Source: Allacma fusca (lineage: Eukaryota > Arthropoda > Collembola > Symphypleona > Sminthuridae). Taken from it: a stretch of DNA of 64,000 nucleotides. The notes under the pieces are model-generated. The model did not search any database. It was not told the origin of the DNA and saw nothing but the letters and a program-made list of their open reading frames with translations. Where the stretch lies: NCBI GenBank assembly GCA_947179485.1, contig OX359247.1, positions 56,517,131 to 56,581,130 of the forward strand. Reading direction: 5' to 3'. Below, piece by piece: positions 1 to 12,572 of this stretch. Every line of letters starts with the position of its first letter. The stretch's first letter is position 1. The translations under genes were made by a program, and so were the position numbers.

Positions 1-1270
1 GATTTGGCTATTATGTTGATGTCCTCAAATCTAAATTTAAGGTTACATCCTTGGCAAATGCTTGAAACATAGTGTCCGGTATCGTGGTTGTGATTTTAAC
101 ATCTTGTGACTCTAACACTCTTCTTATTTTTCCTATGTGGCTTTGAGCACGTATTCTTCAATACCTTTTGATCGTTATCATTCTCGCTCATCAAATAAAT
201 CATAAGCAAGGTATCCATTGGCAGCATCATCTGCAGTCGAAGTAAATTTACGCTTGCAATGCTTGCAGTGTGTTGCTTCGTTTTGCAGACGCCTTTCTTC
301 TTTAGTTGGTATAATCGTGTTATTGGTTGTTAATACATGGCTAATCAGAGTTTATGCCCAGTAGAACGCTCTGGAAAAGAAATTGTGGACTGGATTTTCA
401 CAGTCGTAATATTCTGTTCCAAGCAATTCTGCTTCGTTCCCTGTATTATGTGCAATGAAAAGGGGGTAGCTAGCCGGGATGAACACGTACCGCCTAACAG
501 TAGCCGAGCGTTGCGTGTCAAGCTCTCCAACTGCTTCTATCGCCTTACTGTAACACTCCAAATCAAACGTAGCAAAGTAAGGGTAGGGATGCAGCATCTC
601 AAGTCGCTTGAACTTTAATGTGTCTCTTTCGGCTGGAAATTCAAAGCACGGATTCCAGTCCTCTGTATCGGCTGATGGTTCCACTTCATCTTTATCCGGT
701 GTTTTGTATTTACAGTACAATGAATGATTTAGCTGTTTGCCTCTGGTCTTAAATTTCCGAAAACAATTTGGACAGCAATACATTGGAGTTTGAGCATCGT
801 CTTTTAGAAAACGCTCTAAATCCCTAATCCATGCATAATGATATAAATCGCGCTCCTCTGCATTATCTGCGAGATCTACCTTTTTGTGAATTAGAAATAC
901 ATTAATATTTTTCTTGCTTTTGTGCTTGCTTGCTCGCATGAGTACGACGTTCTCATTTCTGTGAGTAAATGCATTAACAGATACATCAGTGTTAGATTCA
1001 AACTGAGGAATGTCCTATTAAGGATTTACAAAGCCCTCCGGAATACCGGAAAAATCAATCTTACTCATGAATTTACTATAAGACATGCAGTTTTCCAGAT
1101 CCCGATTCTTTCGACCCGCAGACTTGTTTTCAGCTATTTTAATAGAGTAAAATAATGCTACTGTCACAGCGTAACGAAAATAGAAGTTGTCAGTATTTTG
1201 AAAGTTAATGCAACCAAAACGTTTTTTCTTAAGAGGTAACGGTAGAAACCCCTTGGCGCGAGCCAATAAA
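1..1270 (-). pseudogene. Broken type B DNA polymerase of Maverick/Polinton type, N-terminal and exonuclease part
   Basis: Reading leftwards from about 1266, conceptual fragments in changing frames give the usual order of a protein-primed polymerase found in arthropod Mavericks. First comes an LP.P.LKKKR segment followed by INFQNTDNFYFRYAV, like the N/QN.DN.CF block of the family. Next is a QFESNTDVSVN-like stretch, then a 195-codon open block (352-939) with an HYAWIRDL motif, a C2H2-like zinc finger (YCCPNCFRKFKTRGKQLNHS) and the exonuclease motif FATFDLEC. Downstream, 1-345 encodes a CKHCKRKF cysteine pair and an endonuclease-VII-like NHNHDTGHY..SICQGCNLKFR block. Stops or frame changes lie near 1018, around 345 and near 105, so it is decayed. 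The polymerase domain proper would lie left of position 1. It may belong to the same family as the Maverick at 23-28 kb but is a separate copy. Confidence 0.72.
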
Positions 1271-2220
1271 TAATAAATAACTTCAAAACTGGCCCCGGCT
1301 TGGAGGATATTTACTCCGCTCCTTAAGAAAATAGAAAATGCCCGCGTTCAGCCCATTCGTTACAAGTGAAAGAAGCGAAAATACTTTTGTGACCAAAACG
1401 TTTATAAGCATTGTTTCCAACCCTTACCATTTCTTGTTTTAAAGTCGTTGGCATTAGCTTTAAAATTTTACTTATTTACGGTTGGCAATATGTAAGAGTA
1501 CTGTTGTCTAACATTTATAGATATTATAGATATATTTATAGCCAGTAACTTCAAATATTATGGATCTTACAAGTGGATTGCTCGTACGCTTTAGATTGAC
1601 TTCCGGCTACTGTAACATTTATCGCCACAAGAATGATTCCTTCCTAATGAATGTATAATCAAATTATAGCCACAGTAATTTAACTGACAGTAACCCGATT
1701 AACCCAACTAAGTGTACCTTAAACGGCTTACTCTTTATTGATTGCGTGTAACCCAGTGCTTAACCTTCACGAGTTGGGTAATATTTGATTATAATGAGCC
1801 TGTTTTATAGCACTTGAATATTCGGTATAGTATCATTAAAAATGTTATCTTGGTGGATCATAAATCCTCATGAATGAGATTTCAAGTGAATTTATTATGT
1901 GTTAACAAGTAATTTGTCTGTAGTTATTTCATTATAAATTAAAATAAACAAGATTTCGCCTTTGCCGTGCGTAAATCATATATATCTATACCTGATTGAC
2001 TATGCTTGTGTACAGGGTCTATAATTACTCATAATTTTGAATGTCTTCAAAATTTGGCTGAAGTGCAATATTTTTGGTATCGTTATGCATCGTTGTCTGG
2101 TTATAGCTTTTATATATCAAAGTCGGACGTCACGTTCTTTTTCCCATGGCTGAAGATGACCATACTGGATTCTTTTAAATAGTACCGCGTCTTTGCCTTG
2201 TCGTGATTTTAATATCTACA
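1271..2220. other. AT-rich intergenic stretch, nothing recognised
   Basis: No open frame with recognisable motifs, no long repeat and no RNA gene was seen here. Confidence 0.5.
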
Positions 2221-2228
2221 GCAAGGAC

Positions 2229-2757
2229 CAGGGTTGGTTTGGTTTTAACCAAATGATTTAAACCATGGTTTAAACCACGGTTTAAACCAAACGGTTTTTT
2301 AAATAAAAACCAGTGGTTTAAACCAAACACCTAAAAGTTTAATATTTTCAATCCAAAATGCTTATATTTCGTCGTGCGCAAAACTTGTGCAGTTGCTGTG
2401 ATATTGTGGAGTTAAACTTTAGTGAAGTAAATAATACTATTAGCTTTTAGTCTTGTACATTTGGAAATTCGGTATCGTTTGTACAATGAAAAATGCCAAA
2501 CTTGTGTTTATGCTGCACAGTTATCGTTAAAATTATATCTAAATTATTAAATATTTAATGCTTTGTGATACTTACTGAGTTTGGGAAATAAGTAAAGTTG
2601 TTCAAATTCACATGTTTTTGCATATTAACGAATGTTTTGGATTGAAAATTTGTTTAAACCAAAAAAACCTGGTTTAAACCAAAAAAAACCGGTTTAAACC
2701 AAAAAAACCTGGTTTTTTGGTTTTTTTTGAAAAAAAACAAAAAAACCCCTAGCCCTG
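2229..2757. mobile_element. hAT-like non-autonomous element with GGTTTAAACC word arrays
   Basis: The element begins CAGGGTTGG and ends CCCCTAGCCCTG, whose reverse complement CAGGGCTAGGGG forms a short imperfect TIR of hAT type (CAGNG). It is flanked by an 8-bp direct repeat gcaaggac at 2221-2228 and 2758-2765, the duplication length typical of hAT. Inside each end lies an array of the palindromic word GGTTTAAACC and its variants (2235-2335 and 2648-2745). The roughly 310 bp between the arrays is AT-rich and has no coding signal. It has no transposase, so it would depend on one supplied in trans. Confidence 0.8.
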
Positions 2758-2765
2758 GCAAGGAC

Positions 2766-4022
2766 CCATTGCTATGTTTCCGTACTATGTGAAGATAAAG
2801 GGCAAACAAACTTGCTTCGTGGATGGGCAATAAATCAACTTACAGGAAATCCAATAGTAGTTGTTACTTTTTAGTGTGCTCAAGTGTACATGGTGTTAAT
2901 TTTAATGCCAGCAGCCATCCAGGCTATTCAGTCTTATGGACGGAAGCTTAAAAACCTGATTCGAAAATTTTAACAGTAATACGCCACTTTTGTCAATTTT
3001 CTTTATTGCGGAGAATATGTTATCAATTTCAATGAAACGATTGCAGAAATCTTGTTGGAGGCCTAGCTATAAATTTCAGCTTCTTGTATGTATGTATTTA
3101 TTAGTTATTCGTGACATGTTACACGATTTCTTAATATAAGAGAAGTTTTACGCCAGTTTTGTGGATTAATGGCTTCGAGGTATTCGTGGATTCATAGCTT
3201 GGAGGTTTACATTTCCCAGTTTATGATTTCGGATTGGGATGAAAATGAAACAAGAGAACTTAAAGAGATAGATACCAATCATTATATTCGCACTTATTGC
3301 AAAACATCAAAAACTATCTGGGTAGAATTTATATAACAGGAGAATTTAAAGCTTCTTGTATGTACTTCCTGTAAACTAACAACACAATGCAATTACTATA
3401 TGACAGAATGTATTCCATACATGCGTCTTGTGAATATCCATTACCAACTAAAAATATAATTTTCTTCCTTTCCTCACGCATAATAATAGCCTTGACAAAA
3501 AGAACCAAAACCAATTAATGGATTAAACTTCTCACGTTATAAGATCTACCTTTAATTCTGAAGAACGGTCATAACCGGGGGTGAATTGAGAAGTTTATTA
3601 AAAGCGCTGTACAACGTAGGTATGCCGGGTATTATGTTGCCTGTAAAAAGGTGAAGAAAAAGGGAACAGAATTAGCTACAATAACTGATGTATATGCTGG
3701 AAAAACTTCAAAGGTACAAAAAATTGCATACAACAATGATAGTTAACTAAAAGCACTACAAATGCACGAATGTTCAATTGTATGCACAATGAGTAAATTG
3801 TATAGCTGATTTTCAGGTGTTTTACCTGCAAAAGGGTTGCTTAAATGCATTGTAAGGTATTTCGTGTTATAAAGGCTGGATAGGAAGGAAGGCTGTTTTT
3901 TTGAAGGCTGGAGGCATTAAATTACTAAGTACAAACCGGCTGAAGGAAGGCAAAATATTTTGAATAGAAGGATGAACGATTGCGTTTTTAACACAAGCTC
4001 TACCCGTGTCAATTAGGGGTTG
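2766..4022. other. Intergenic stretch, nothing recognised
   Basis: AT-rich sequence with only short chance ORFs. No motif, repeat array or RNA gene was recognised. Confidence 0.5.
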
Positions 4023-4357
4023 AATGTGCTGAAAATTGATATGCATATTATACATTATTATACTATATCAGAGTTTCAGTTTAAGCCAAATCCGGATTCC
4101 CGTTTCGGAGTTACCCGGGTTTTTCGCAGTTTTATTCGGAATGTGCTGAAAATTTGTACACATATTACGCAGTAGCATAATATATCACAGTTTAAATTCA
4201 AGCCAAATCCGTTGCCCTGTTTCTGTGTTATCCGGGTTTTTTGCAGTTTTATTCGGAATGCGCTGTAAATTGGTACGCATATTACGCAGTAGTATAATAT
4301 ATCACACTTTCAATTCCAGCCAAATCCGTAATCGCTTTTCGGAGTTATCCGGGTCTA
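4023..4357 (+). repeat. 117-bp tandem repeat, about three copies
   Basis: Three diverged copies start at 4023, 4140 and 4257, each at the word AATGTGCTG or AATGCGCTG. Every copy carries the same landmarks in order: CATATTA, an ATATATCA-like block, AGCCAAATCC, then CGGAGTTA/GTGTTATCCGGGT. Copies one and two end with TTTTGCAGTTTTATTCGG; the third stops after CCGGGTC. The unit length is constant at 117 bp. This looks like a short minisatellite or the subterminal part of an unrecognised element. The open frame 4225-4467 is a by-product. Confidence 0.8.
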
Positions 4358-4469
4358 CAGACAATGAAAACCACACTTATAAAAAGCATGTAAAATCGTT
4401 TCATGCGCATCAAAAAGACATGCCGAGACATTTGCGTTTACCAAGAGAGTGGAAAATACTCCGGTAGTC

Positions 4470-5908
4470 ATACAGCAAACAATTTGGTTTACGCAGTACT
4501 TTAGCTACATGCTGGGGGCACAGCTGCAGTTTCTCCACCGTCCGTTTTTACAGATATGAATTTATGAGGAACCGTTTGGGATCTGTCAGTAGTTTAAATG
4601 ATTAAATGGTACATACATACATCAGTGCATGTATTGACAGGTGTAGAAAATACATGAAATTTAATATTAAAATACTAAATACAGCTACAATTTCAGAAAC
4701 TTTAAATACAATAAAAAATAAAATACTAGGAATAAAGTAGTCGAGATACAAATTAAAATACAAATCTGGACAAGTTTTTGCAAAACAATAAATAAAATAC
4801 ATTACTTCCTAAACAAACCTAAAATACTAACTGAAAATGTCGCATTTGAAATACAATACATATAAATTGAATATTTTCTCACAATGCATAAATACCTACC
4901 GATCATTCCAACATGTTTACATAAGTCAGAGTGAAGTCTCTTTTAATAATCACCTAACTACAAATTATTTCGCAAACTTCAGGCAACATGCACATGAGTT
5001 AATTTTAGAATCTTGAATTTGTGTACATGAAAGTCACCCTAGATGCACAATAATTTTCCTTTAAACAAATGGCAATACCTGAGTAATTTATTGCGGTTCA
5101 GGCATTAATTTAACTAAATTAAAAAATACTTGGTTGTTTATTGTTGAGTCTTAGTCATGAATTAACTTATTACATTTATTTAAATGCTCGAATAACTCAT
5201 TCCCTTCACTTAAAATGGCATTTTAGTATGAACGAGAATAAGAAAATGAACGGTGTCTCATCAAAGTTTTGTAACGATCGTTGATTTCATTTTTAAAAAG
5301 CTGTCTAATGAAGGCCTGGAAAACTTACTTCCGCTAAAGGCAGGGGTGACACCCAGTTATTCCATCGTCTATTAACACTCCAGTGCACTACATGTACTTG
5401 CATAAGTCAAACATTACTTAACTTTATTGAACGTATAATTTATTACTGTTTTGTTGTATTAACATTTCAGTATTCATTAAAATACTAAAGACAGGAATTA
5501 CAGTTATAGCAAAACTTTTGCTTGTATTTATTAATTTGAATTTGTACCGAATAATTAAAGTGCATGTGGACGAGTAAATATGACTCAAAATCAAAATGTA
5601 ACTATGGCTATGTTGGCCGGAGGAAATATAAGCAAATGAATTAACATGGGTGCTTGCACATTCATTGACCGCATAAGATCGGTAGCTGTTGCCATTCACT
5701 ATCTATGCAAAATTGGCAGGCACAGAAATTATTGTTTTGCATTAAGAATAGAAACTGCTACCATAAGGAATATTCATACTCCGCTATTTTTTATGCAACA
5801 TAAATATTCGGACACAATCTTTGACATAAAATAAGTCAGTACTAAGGTACTGCCCTTGTGAATTTATTTCCTCTTGTTTGTTCCATTCCATCCAAACGCT
5901 AACTCGAA
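4470..5908. other. AT-rich intergenic stretch, nothing recognised
   Basis: Only short, motif-free ORFs on either strand. No repeat longer than a few tens of bases was noticed. Confidence 0.45.
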
Positions 5909-8051
5909 ATGTCAGCACAAGAAATAATTGTAATCGAACTATACGAATGTATCAGACTAATAAGATTAGGTTGTGATTACAGCGAACAAGTCTTCTCAAT
6001 TATGGATTCGATTTGCCAGCTAATTGATACACTGAATTCAAATGATTTGTGGCTTCAAACCATTCACCACTGCCTTTTGCAACCGTCGGACCGACGTTTC
6101 TTCAATCAGGACCAATCACTCGTAAAAGCAGGCCGAACCATAAATAATTTTGATAAACAATCAATTTAAACTTTCTTCTCTCTAGGATTTAACATCACAA
6201 CATTTTCAAATGACAATTGATTTGTGGCTTCAAACCATTCACCACTGCCTTTTGCAACCGTCGGACCGACGTTTCTTCAATCAGGACCGATCACTCGTAA
6301 AAGCAGGCCGCACCAGAAATAATATTGATATACAATCAATTTAAACTTTCTTCGCTCTAGGATTTAACATAACAACAATTTCAAAGCTGGTCGGTGTGTC
6401 ACGAATTACGTTGTACAGACGATTGAATGAAGGAGAGATTTTGGTAATGTCATTAAAAATAGTTGCACAAAATGATGAGCTCAAAAATAAAACATTTAAA
6501 ATGAATGTTATGAATGTGATCATAGGTTTCTCGATATGCCAATATATCTAATGATGAGTTGGATGACGTTGTTACTGATATTTTGCAATAATTCCCAAAC
6601 AGTGGGTATAGACGGGTTGAAGGTTATCTACAAGCCAGGGGTTACACAATTCAACAATCCATGATTCGTGAAAGTGTTAAGCGTGTAGATCCCCGTGGTA
6701 TGTTCCAGAGAACAATGTCTTCAAGGATCATTTTACGACGAAAATATTTCCTCAAACATTCGAATGATATTTAGCATATTGGTATGTAAACCAATATATA
6801 ATATTTACCATCAGCTTGGAATTTTAACAGGTGTTACACATTTTTGATTTATGTTTATGATTTATGCATTGCAGATACACATTTGAAATTAGTTAGGTAT
6901 GATTAATAATTTAATTTATTTACTTATCTAACAATCTCCATTAAATCAGAGTGTCAAACTAAACTATAATGTACGCAGGTAGAAGATTTGTGTACGAGGT
7001 GGTATTGATGGCAAATCACGTCTAATTGTCTTCCTCGAAGCAGACAATAACAACAGAGCAGTAAACAACCTTGGAGCATTTTTATCTGGCGTGAACAGTT
7101 ACGGTCTACCGTCCAGAACGAGGTTATAATTTTCTTAGCAGACTAATACATTTGTATTTACGGATAACGAATAACGAAAAATAAATTGTTGTTTTGCAGA
7201 ACTGAAAAGGGTAACATTTGCTTAACGTCTTGGTGATGTGTTAATAATATAGTTATTTCATCAGCCTTACGTATTGTAGGACTTGAGAACATTCTAATTG
7301 CAAGATTTATGTTGGAACAAAGAGGACTGAACCGAGGTAGCCATATTTGCGGAAGATCTGTACATAATCAAAGAATCGAGGGACTTTTGGAAACCTATTT
7401 TTAACCAGTATAATTTGTAAATGGACATTAATCTAGACAAATCTATACTGTGCATTATTTTAATTCCAATGTAGGTGTGATGTTTTTTAGTTTAAATTAC
7501 TACACACTTTTTTTAAACTTCGAGTCATCTGGGTTGCTCAACATCAACAATGAATCACACATTGCAATGCTTCACTATGTCTTTATGCCTAGAATCAATG
7601 CTCATCTTCAAGAATTTGCTCGAGGTTGGAATGCTCATCCTTTAAGTACTGAGAGAAACAAAAGCCCACAACAGCTATTTCTCATTCATTTTGGCAGCAT
7701 TTAGGATAATGTTGTAGATGAAGTAATAAATAATTCAAAATAAAACTATAATTATTGTACTTGAGCTGTGCTTCAGTGTTAATTAATACAAATTCTAACA
7801 AACAATCGTCTTCTTATCAGAGGAACTTGACTGACTGGAATTTTTACGTGAATTCTGAAAACGATGTCCAAAGTCGAGGGAGGATTACTTTCGTAAAAAA
7901 CAGCTACCAATTGACCGACAACCAGGTTAAAATGTTACGATATGTAGACGTACACAGGCAATCACTACATTATGGAAGCGACATTTACGAGGAAGTTTAT
8001 AACGTTTTATTACCACATGACTTAGTTGTTACGGAATATAATTATGTCTAA
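5909..8051 (+). pseudogene. Decayed DDE integrase-like gene of a eukaryotic transposase family
   Basis: Discontinuous blocks on the plus strand follow the order of a known animal rve-type integrase family in which the whole gene is a stand-alone transposase-like protein. A GYRRVEGYLQARGYTIQQ block followed by IRESVKRVDPRG lies at 6605-6700. GGIDGKSRLIVFLEADNN..AV follows at 6990-7065, then SYGLPSRTR at about 7100-7125. Next come [23 protein letters not shown] (7312-7380) and the C-terminal MLHYVFMPRINAHLQEFARGWN (7567-7630) with TERNKSPQQLF. A last block, 7755-8051, resembles the family's C-terminal tail. The usual DHGGEN segment is missing, and frames change with stops between blocks, so it cannot encode a working enzyme. 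The open frame 5909-6169 may be its first exon, but that is weak. The superfamily (for example IS3EU or Ginger-like) cannot be settled by eye. Confidence 0.68.
6044..6385 (+). repeat. Direct tandem duplication of ~165 bp
   Basis: The segment starting GATTTGTGGCTTCAAACC at 6044 recurs at 6219, an offset of 175 bp. Both copies continue through CGTCGGACCGACGTTTCTTC to GGATTTAACAT with only scattered substitutions. It lies within the decayed integrase-like gene and duplicates the end of the open frame 5909-6169. The near-identity implies a recent duplication, or an assembly duplication. Confidence 0.9.
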
Positions 8052-9670
8052 CAGGGCCAAGTAAGTTTTCTACGTTATAATACGTATATAAGTAATAAAT
8101 CAATTATGATAGTTGCAGTTCTAAGATTTATGTGGTCACATAGTTAAATTGTTTCTACTTTGGTTCTTTACATTGCAAAAATTTATCAGAATAAAATCAT
8201 TGGAAACGTTAATACGTAATTCTTACTGATTCCTGAGAAGGTTTATACATCATGAATATATTTATTTTATTCGCAAACATTATTGGATGGAACTTTTAGA
8301 GAAAAAATGGCAATGATCATATAATCTCAGTAATTGCATGCATAATTAATAATCATATTTACAATTAAAATAACCGCTTCAGTGTCCTAATATACAGTAT
8401 TTGATTCCGTGTTGTAAATAGTTTTACTGCAGGTTCCAGTGTACATATATTGATGACAACATATACCCTGGGGCACCTGAGCTGCTTTTCATGAAATCAA
8501 AGGGAACTATATTCAGCTTAGTAAAGTAGAAACACAGTTCATTGCGGATCTGAACGATTGTGCTTCTGGTATCTGCATTATAAATCATCATTAGTTACCA
8601 ACACTTTGTATGCATTTTTATTAAGAGTTTCTTTTACGTTTTGTATGAGCATAGTTGTAGTAACATCTCACCAAAAGGACTAATTTGTGGCCTAATTCCG
8701 TATCCCGCAGGAATGTAGAGTATTCACGGTTAGGAACTGCCACATCATTCGGTCCTCTCATACAAATAAATGAGCGAAAAATAGCTGAAGATCCTCCCAA
8801 TTCCTTATAGTAATCATATGGAGCGAACAGCTTGCGTTATTCAAATTCTAAAGAATTAGCACAAATTCTGTTTCGTTAGGTAATTTTTACGTGAGTTTTA
8901 GTACCAAAATGACAGCATTAAAATCTGGCGCAATAATGAGGACTTTTTTGTTGCACATGGGATGAGATTATAAAATAAAATTTTATCTAAATCACAGTGT
9001 GGAACATCCGTGGCAGAGTATTTTGTTAAAACACCACAACATAAATTGACGCCTTTGTAGCTATAGCCTGTTTTTAAGCCTACGAGTAATATGTAACAGC
9101 CTGTAGTGAATCTATGATCATGCAGGAATACCGGAGTTCTTTCTATAAAGCAGCACGTGCTCCTTAATGACAAATTCAGAACCTCCAAACATTCTATATT
9201 TTAGTAATGCATCACTAACATAAGAACTTCATTTATAATAAACGAGCTTGACGGACATGTGACAACATAATTAACGACGTTTGTAGCACTCCGTATCATT
9301 TGTGAGAACCTCAATGTAAAAATAATTCTATGGATCATGCGGTTTTGAAGCTACAAACGGTTAAAGGTCAGCAAATTTTATTGCAAAGAAATTCTTTCAA
9401 ATCCTTTCGGATTTCTTTACCCGTTGTAATCAAAATGGTTAACAGCTAGGATTGTAAACTGTTCATAAAATTAAATAACAATTAATGAAGGAGTTGTTTA
9501 TAATTGTTTAACATCATGTACATACAGTATTACAAATAACTTTTATTGATGGTTTGATTGAAATTAAATCAATGGTTTGTACAAAAATTATTATTTTGCT
9601 ATTTGTTAGATAGTTGTGTACACACTATACTAGACAGTTATTATACATATTTAAAATTACAATTACCTAG
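8052..9670 (-). other. Mostly non-coding; possible unidentified coding remnants on the minus strand
   Basis: Most of this stretch is featureless. On the minus strand, about 8690-8830 reads as an open block containing KELGGSSAIFRSFICMRG and FLRDTELGHKL. The open frame 8898-9188 (VLTKYSATDVPHCDLDK) is cysteine-containing and not low complexity. Neither matches a family I recognise and the two are in different frames. They may be exons or debris of an unknown gene or element. Confidence 0.3.
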
Positions 9671-9676
9671 CCCCTG

Positions 9677-12572
9677 TCAATGCTGTATACGTGAAAATAC
9701 ATGTAATGATACTACAATTTCCAGTCCATGAACTTTACAATTGAATAAAGTAGTATTGTTATAATAATTATAGTACTGCACACTATCAAACTCTGCATTA
9801 CCTCTTCCGCCAATCTCCATTGCCATTGCTAACATTTCTTCAGTGAAAGCAGGTGGAACCTCAATAGTCCGTAAGCACGCTCGAAAATGCAGTGATGCTG
9901 CCGCTTCAATGGTTATTTTTTCATCTCGGCAAGGAGGATCTGGGGATCCGGTACATGTTGTCAAGAACTTTTTTAATATACGTTGTTCTAACAGAAAAAA
10001 AATAATTTAAGAATTGTTCGAGAAAGCGGGTGGTAGCTGTAACCTTACAGGCGTACTCTTTTCATTTTTACGCAAAAAATGTCAATTAGGACTTTTTCGA
10101 CTTTCTCTTCAAAATACGCTGGAAGATTTGGATCACTGCAAGCTATATCAATTATTGCAATAAGGGAACCAATGTTGACAACGATTTCTTCTGGAAAACC
10201 CATTCGCGCGCATTTAGAATAACTTCTCAGGAATTCATTTATTCCGGACACCTCGAATTTCTGCTTCATTATGTTCAAAACTCCAATCCTCCTGTTAAAA
10301 ATGTCCTCGTAAGCAATTTTGCGTGTTACTTCAATTGGATTGTCTGATCCCTTCGGTATTATGAAGTTTAGCTGTGTTGCAAAAACTTAAACGTTCGCCA
10401 TTATTTGGGTCTGCATGGATTTGAATTTTTTGAACCTGTATAACTACGGATATCCGTATCTTCATATGAACATTAACCAATGTTATACAGGGTGAAAGTT
10501 CCTGTATATAATTATTGAATATATAATTATTGTTATGAGAATGTGCATATGCTTAATTGAATCACTTACCGCAGATATTGCAATTTGTGCTTCGTAGCTT
10601 AGATCATCGATTCCCCAGTAGAAGTCTGTCTTTCCTGAAAATTCCCTTGCCATTAGGAATTGCAGAAAGCAGTTCGATATTCCGGCCAGGGCGTACGATC
10701 CATTTACTATTGAACAAATCGCTAGATTAGTGACTGCTCAAAAGGCAGTTGACGGAAAGCGTCATTCGGGACTAAGAAGTTTATGTCTAAACTTCCCATC
10801 AAATATAGGAGTCCAACAATACTTTTCTGTCATGAGCTTTTGAGCCGTTTTGTACAGCCAGGTTCTTCTGAGGGCACCCATATCAATACCTATATAAGAA
10901 TATTTTAGGAGTAATAAATAATCATACGATTTGGAGGAATAGTGTTTACATAATTCTGTATTTACCAGCTTCTGCAATGAACTGAACCTTCGGATTGGTA
11001 AATGGGTCGAAGGTTGTAGGTGTCCACTAGACTTTCCCTAGTTCCCTGAGTATATTTTGCCTCCCGACTACAAGCAAACTTTGTACAAATTTCCATGTCC
11101 TTATGAGTTTTCATTATCTTCTTGTACTATTTAATTAATACATTTAAATCAATTGAACATAATAATTGAAATATTAAAAATGATCGAAACCCTTACATTG
11201 GCTGACGTAATTGTTGACGCCGGAACCCGCTGTAGACCATATGATCTAACAGGGACCGAGTCTTCTTCGTCTTGCTATAATATGACGTCATGCCATTCAA
11301 TGTTTAATATAAATATAAAAAAGAGGAATAACGTTTTACTTAAGTCAATTTGAATGTAGAAATACGCAACGCACATCCAGAACAACATGAATTGATTTAG
11401 ACTTCTTCAGTGCCAAAACGTACCCGTCTGGGACAGGTTGAAGATCGTATATGTTCCTTAATTCTCGGGATGTCTGATGTCCCCCCAAGCTCGTGTCTTC
11501 AGAGAAAAATGCACCTCTCCAATGTATTTGGACAGCTTTGCTTGTATAAGCTCTCTGAACTCGGAAAAAATTCCTTCCCTGGAAGATACCCATTTGTAAT
11601 TACATGACACCGACAAACGTTAGAGATTTACTGTCACTAAAATATTCAACTTTTGTATGAACTACGTGTTTGTATATGAGTTCTAACCTGATCATCAGTA
11701 GAATCAGGCCCCAAGTATGGATTAAAAACTATTTCGATCGGGAACTCTTTAGATCGCTTCGCTTCTTTAGGCACAAATGATCGTGGGCTTGTGTTTCTCC
11801 GCTTCAGTAACGGTGAAATTTGAGGCAGGGAGAACTTTGGAGTGCGACTCATAGCGGAAGACAACATTCTATTGCCTGTTGATGCAAACCCACTTGCATT
11901 ATCTGTAAACAATAATAAAACTTGTTTCCCATATCCGTTATATGATGTCATTAACGACAACAGAACATTCATAAAAATTGTACCTGACGTCAATGGTGTT
12001 GGTTGATTTTGGTACACTCTACCGAAGCCCTGTAAACCTACGTTGTCATTATATGCACTCTGTACAGGTCCATTTAATGCTGCAACATTACATCCTTCAA
12101 AATATAGTAACATTTGTCAATTTCCAATACTGTTGAACATTCTCTTCTAAACATTAAATAAATTCACCAAAATGTTAGATAAATGGAGCTAGACAAACGA
12201 TGAGAAGACGGCTCGAGTGTAATAGTTACTAATCTCATATTGTAACGTGAACACATAATTACATTCGAAAATCAAGTTGGGAATAAGAGAACCTACTTTC
12301 ACTGCTTTCTCGAACAGCACTTGATCTACTAGAAAATTCATTGCCAGGTAATTGACTCTGATTTCCTTGTTGAACACCCTCGGTCAAACGTTGTAAATAC
12401 ATAGGATCTAAATAATTAGATTCGCACAAATGTATAACAACTGCTTATATTGTCGAAACTTTGACAAGGTAAAACACGCATGCAATACAAAAACAACTAC
12501 TTTACCTTGCTGACCTACTCTGACCAGAATTGACCTAAGGGCAGCTTCAATTTGATCTTGAGTACTTGACAT
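9677..12572 (-). CDS. HECT-type E3 ubiquitin ligase-like protein, multi-exon
   Basis: HECT ligases take ubiquitin onto a C-lobe cysteine and pass it to substrates. The ATG is at 12572-12570 (MSSTQDQIEAALRSIL). Phase-consistent GT-AG exons follow at 12572-12506, 12407-12297, 12094-11984, 11902-11688 and 11578-~11360, a low-complexity Ser/Pro/Lys-rich N-terminal half. The HECT region starts with an exon ending at 10976 (PKVQFIAEAG) that joins at 10889 to GIDMGALRRTWLY, the counterpart of the usual GVD.GG..REFF. It continues with NGSYALAGISNCFLQFLMA (~10700) and a helical block at 10045-10390. The last exon has TCTGSPDPP..IEAAASLHFRACLRTIEVP at 9780-9964. The Cys in RACLRTIEVP has the same spacing to VP as the catalytic Cys of HECT C-lobes. 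A TGA follows the exon near 10762, so either a splice donor lies before it or the gene is broken. The overall layout resembles short G2E3-like HECT proteins. Confidence 0.6.
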
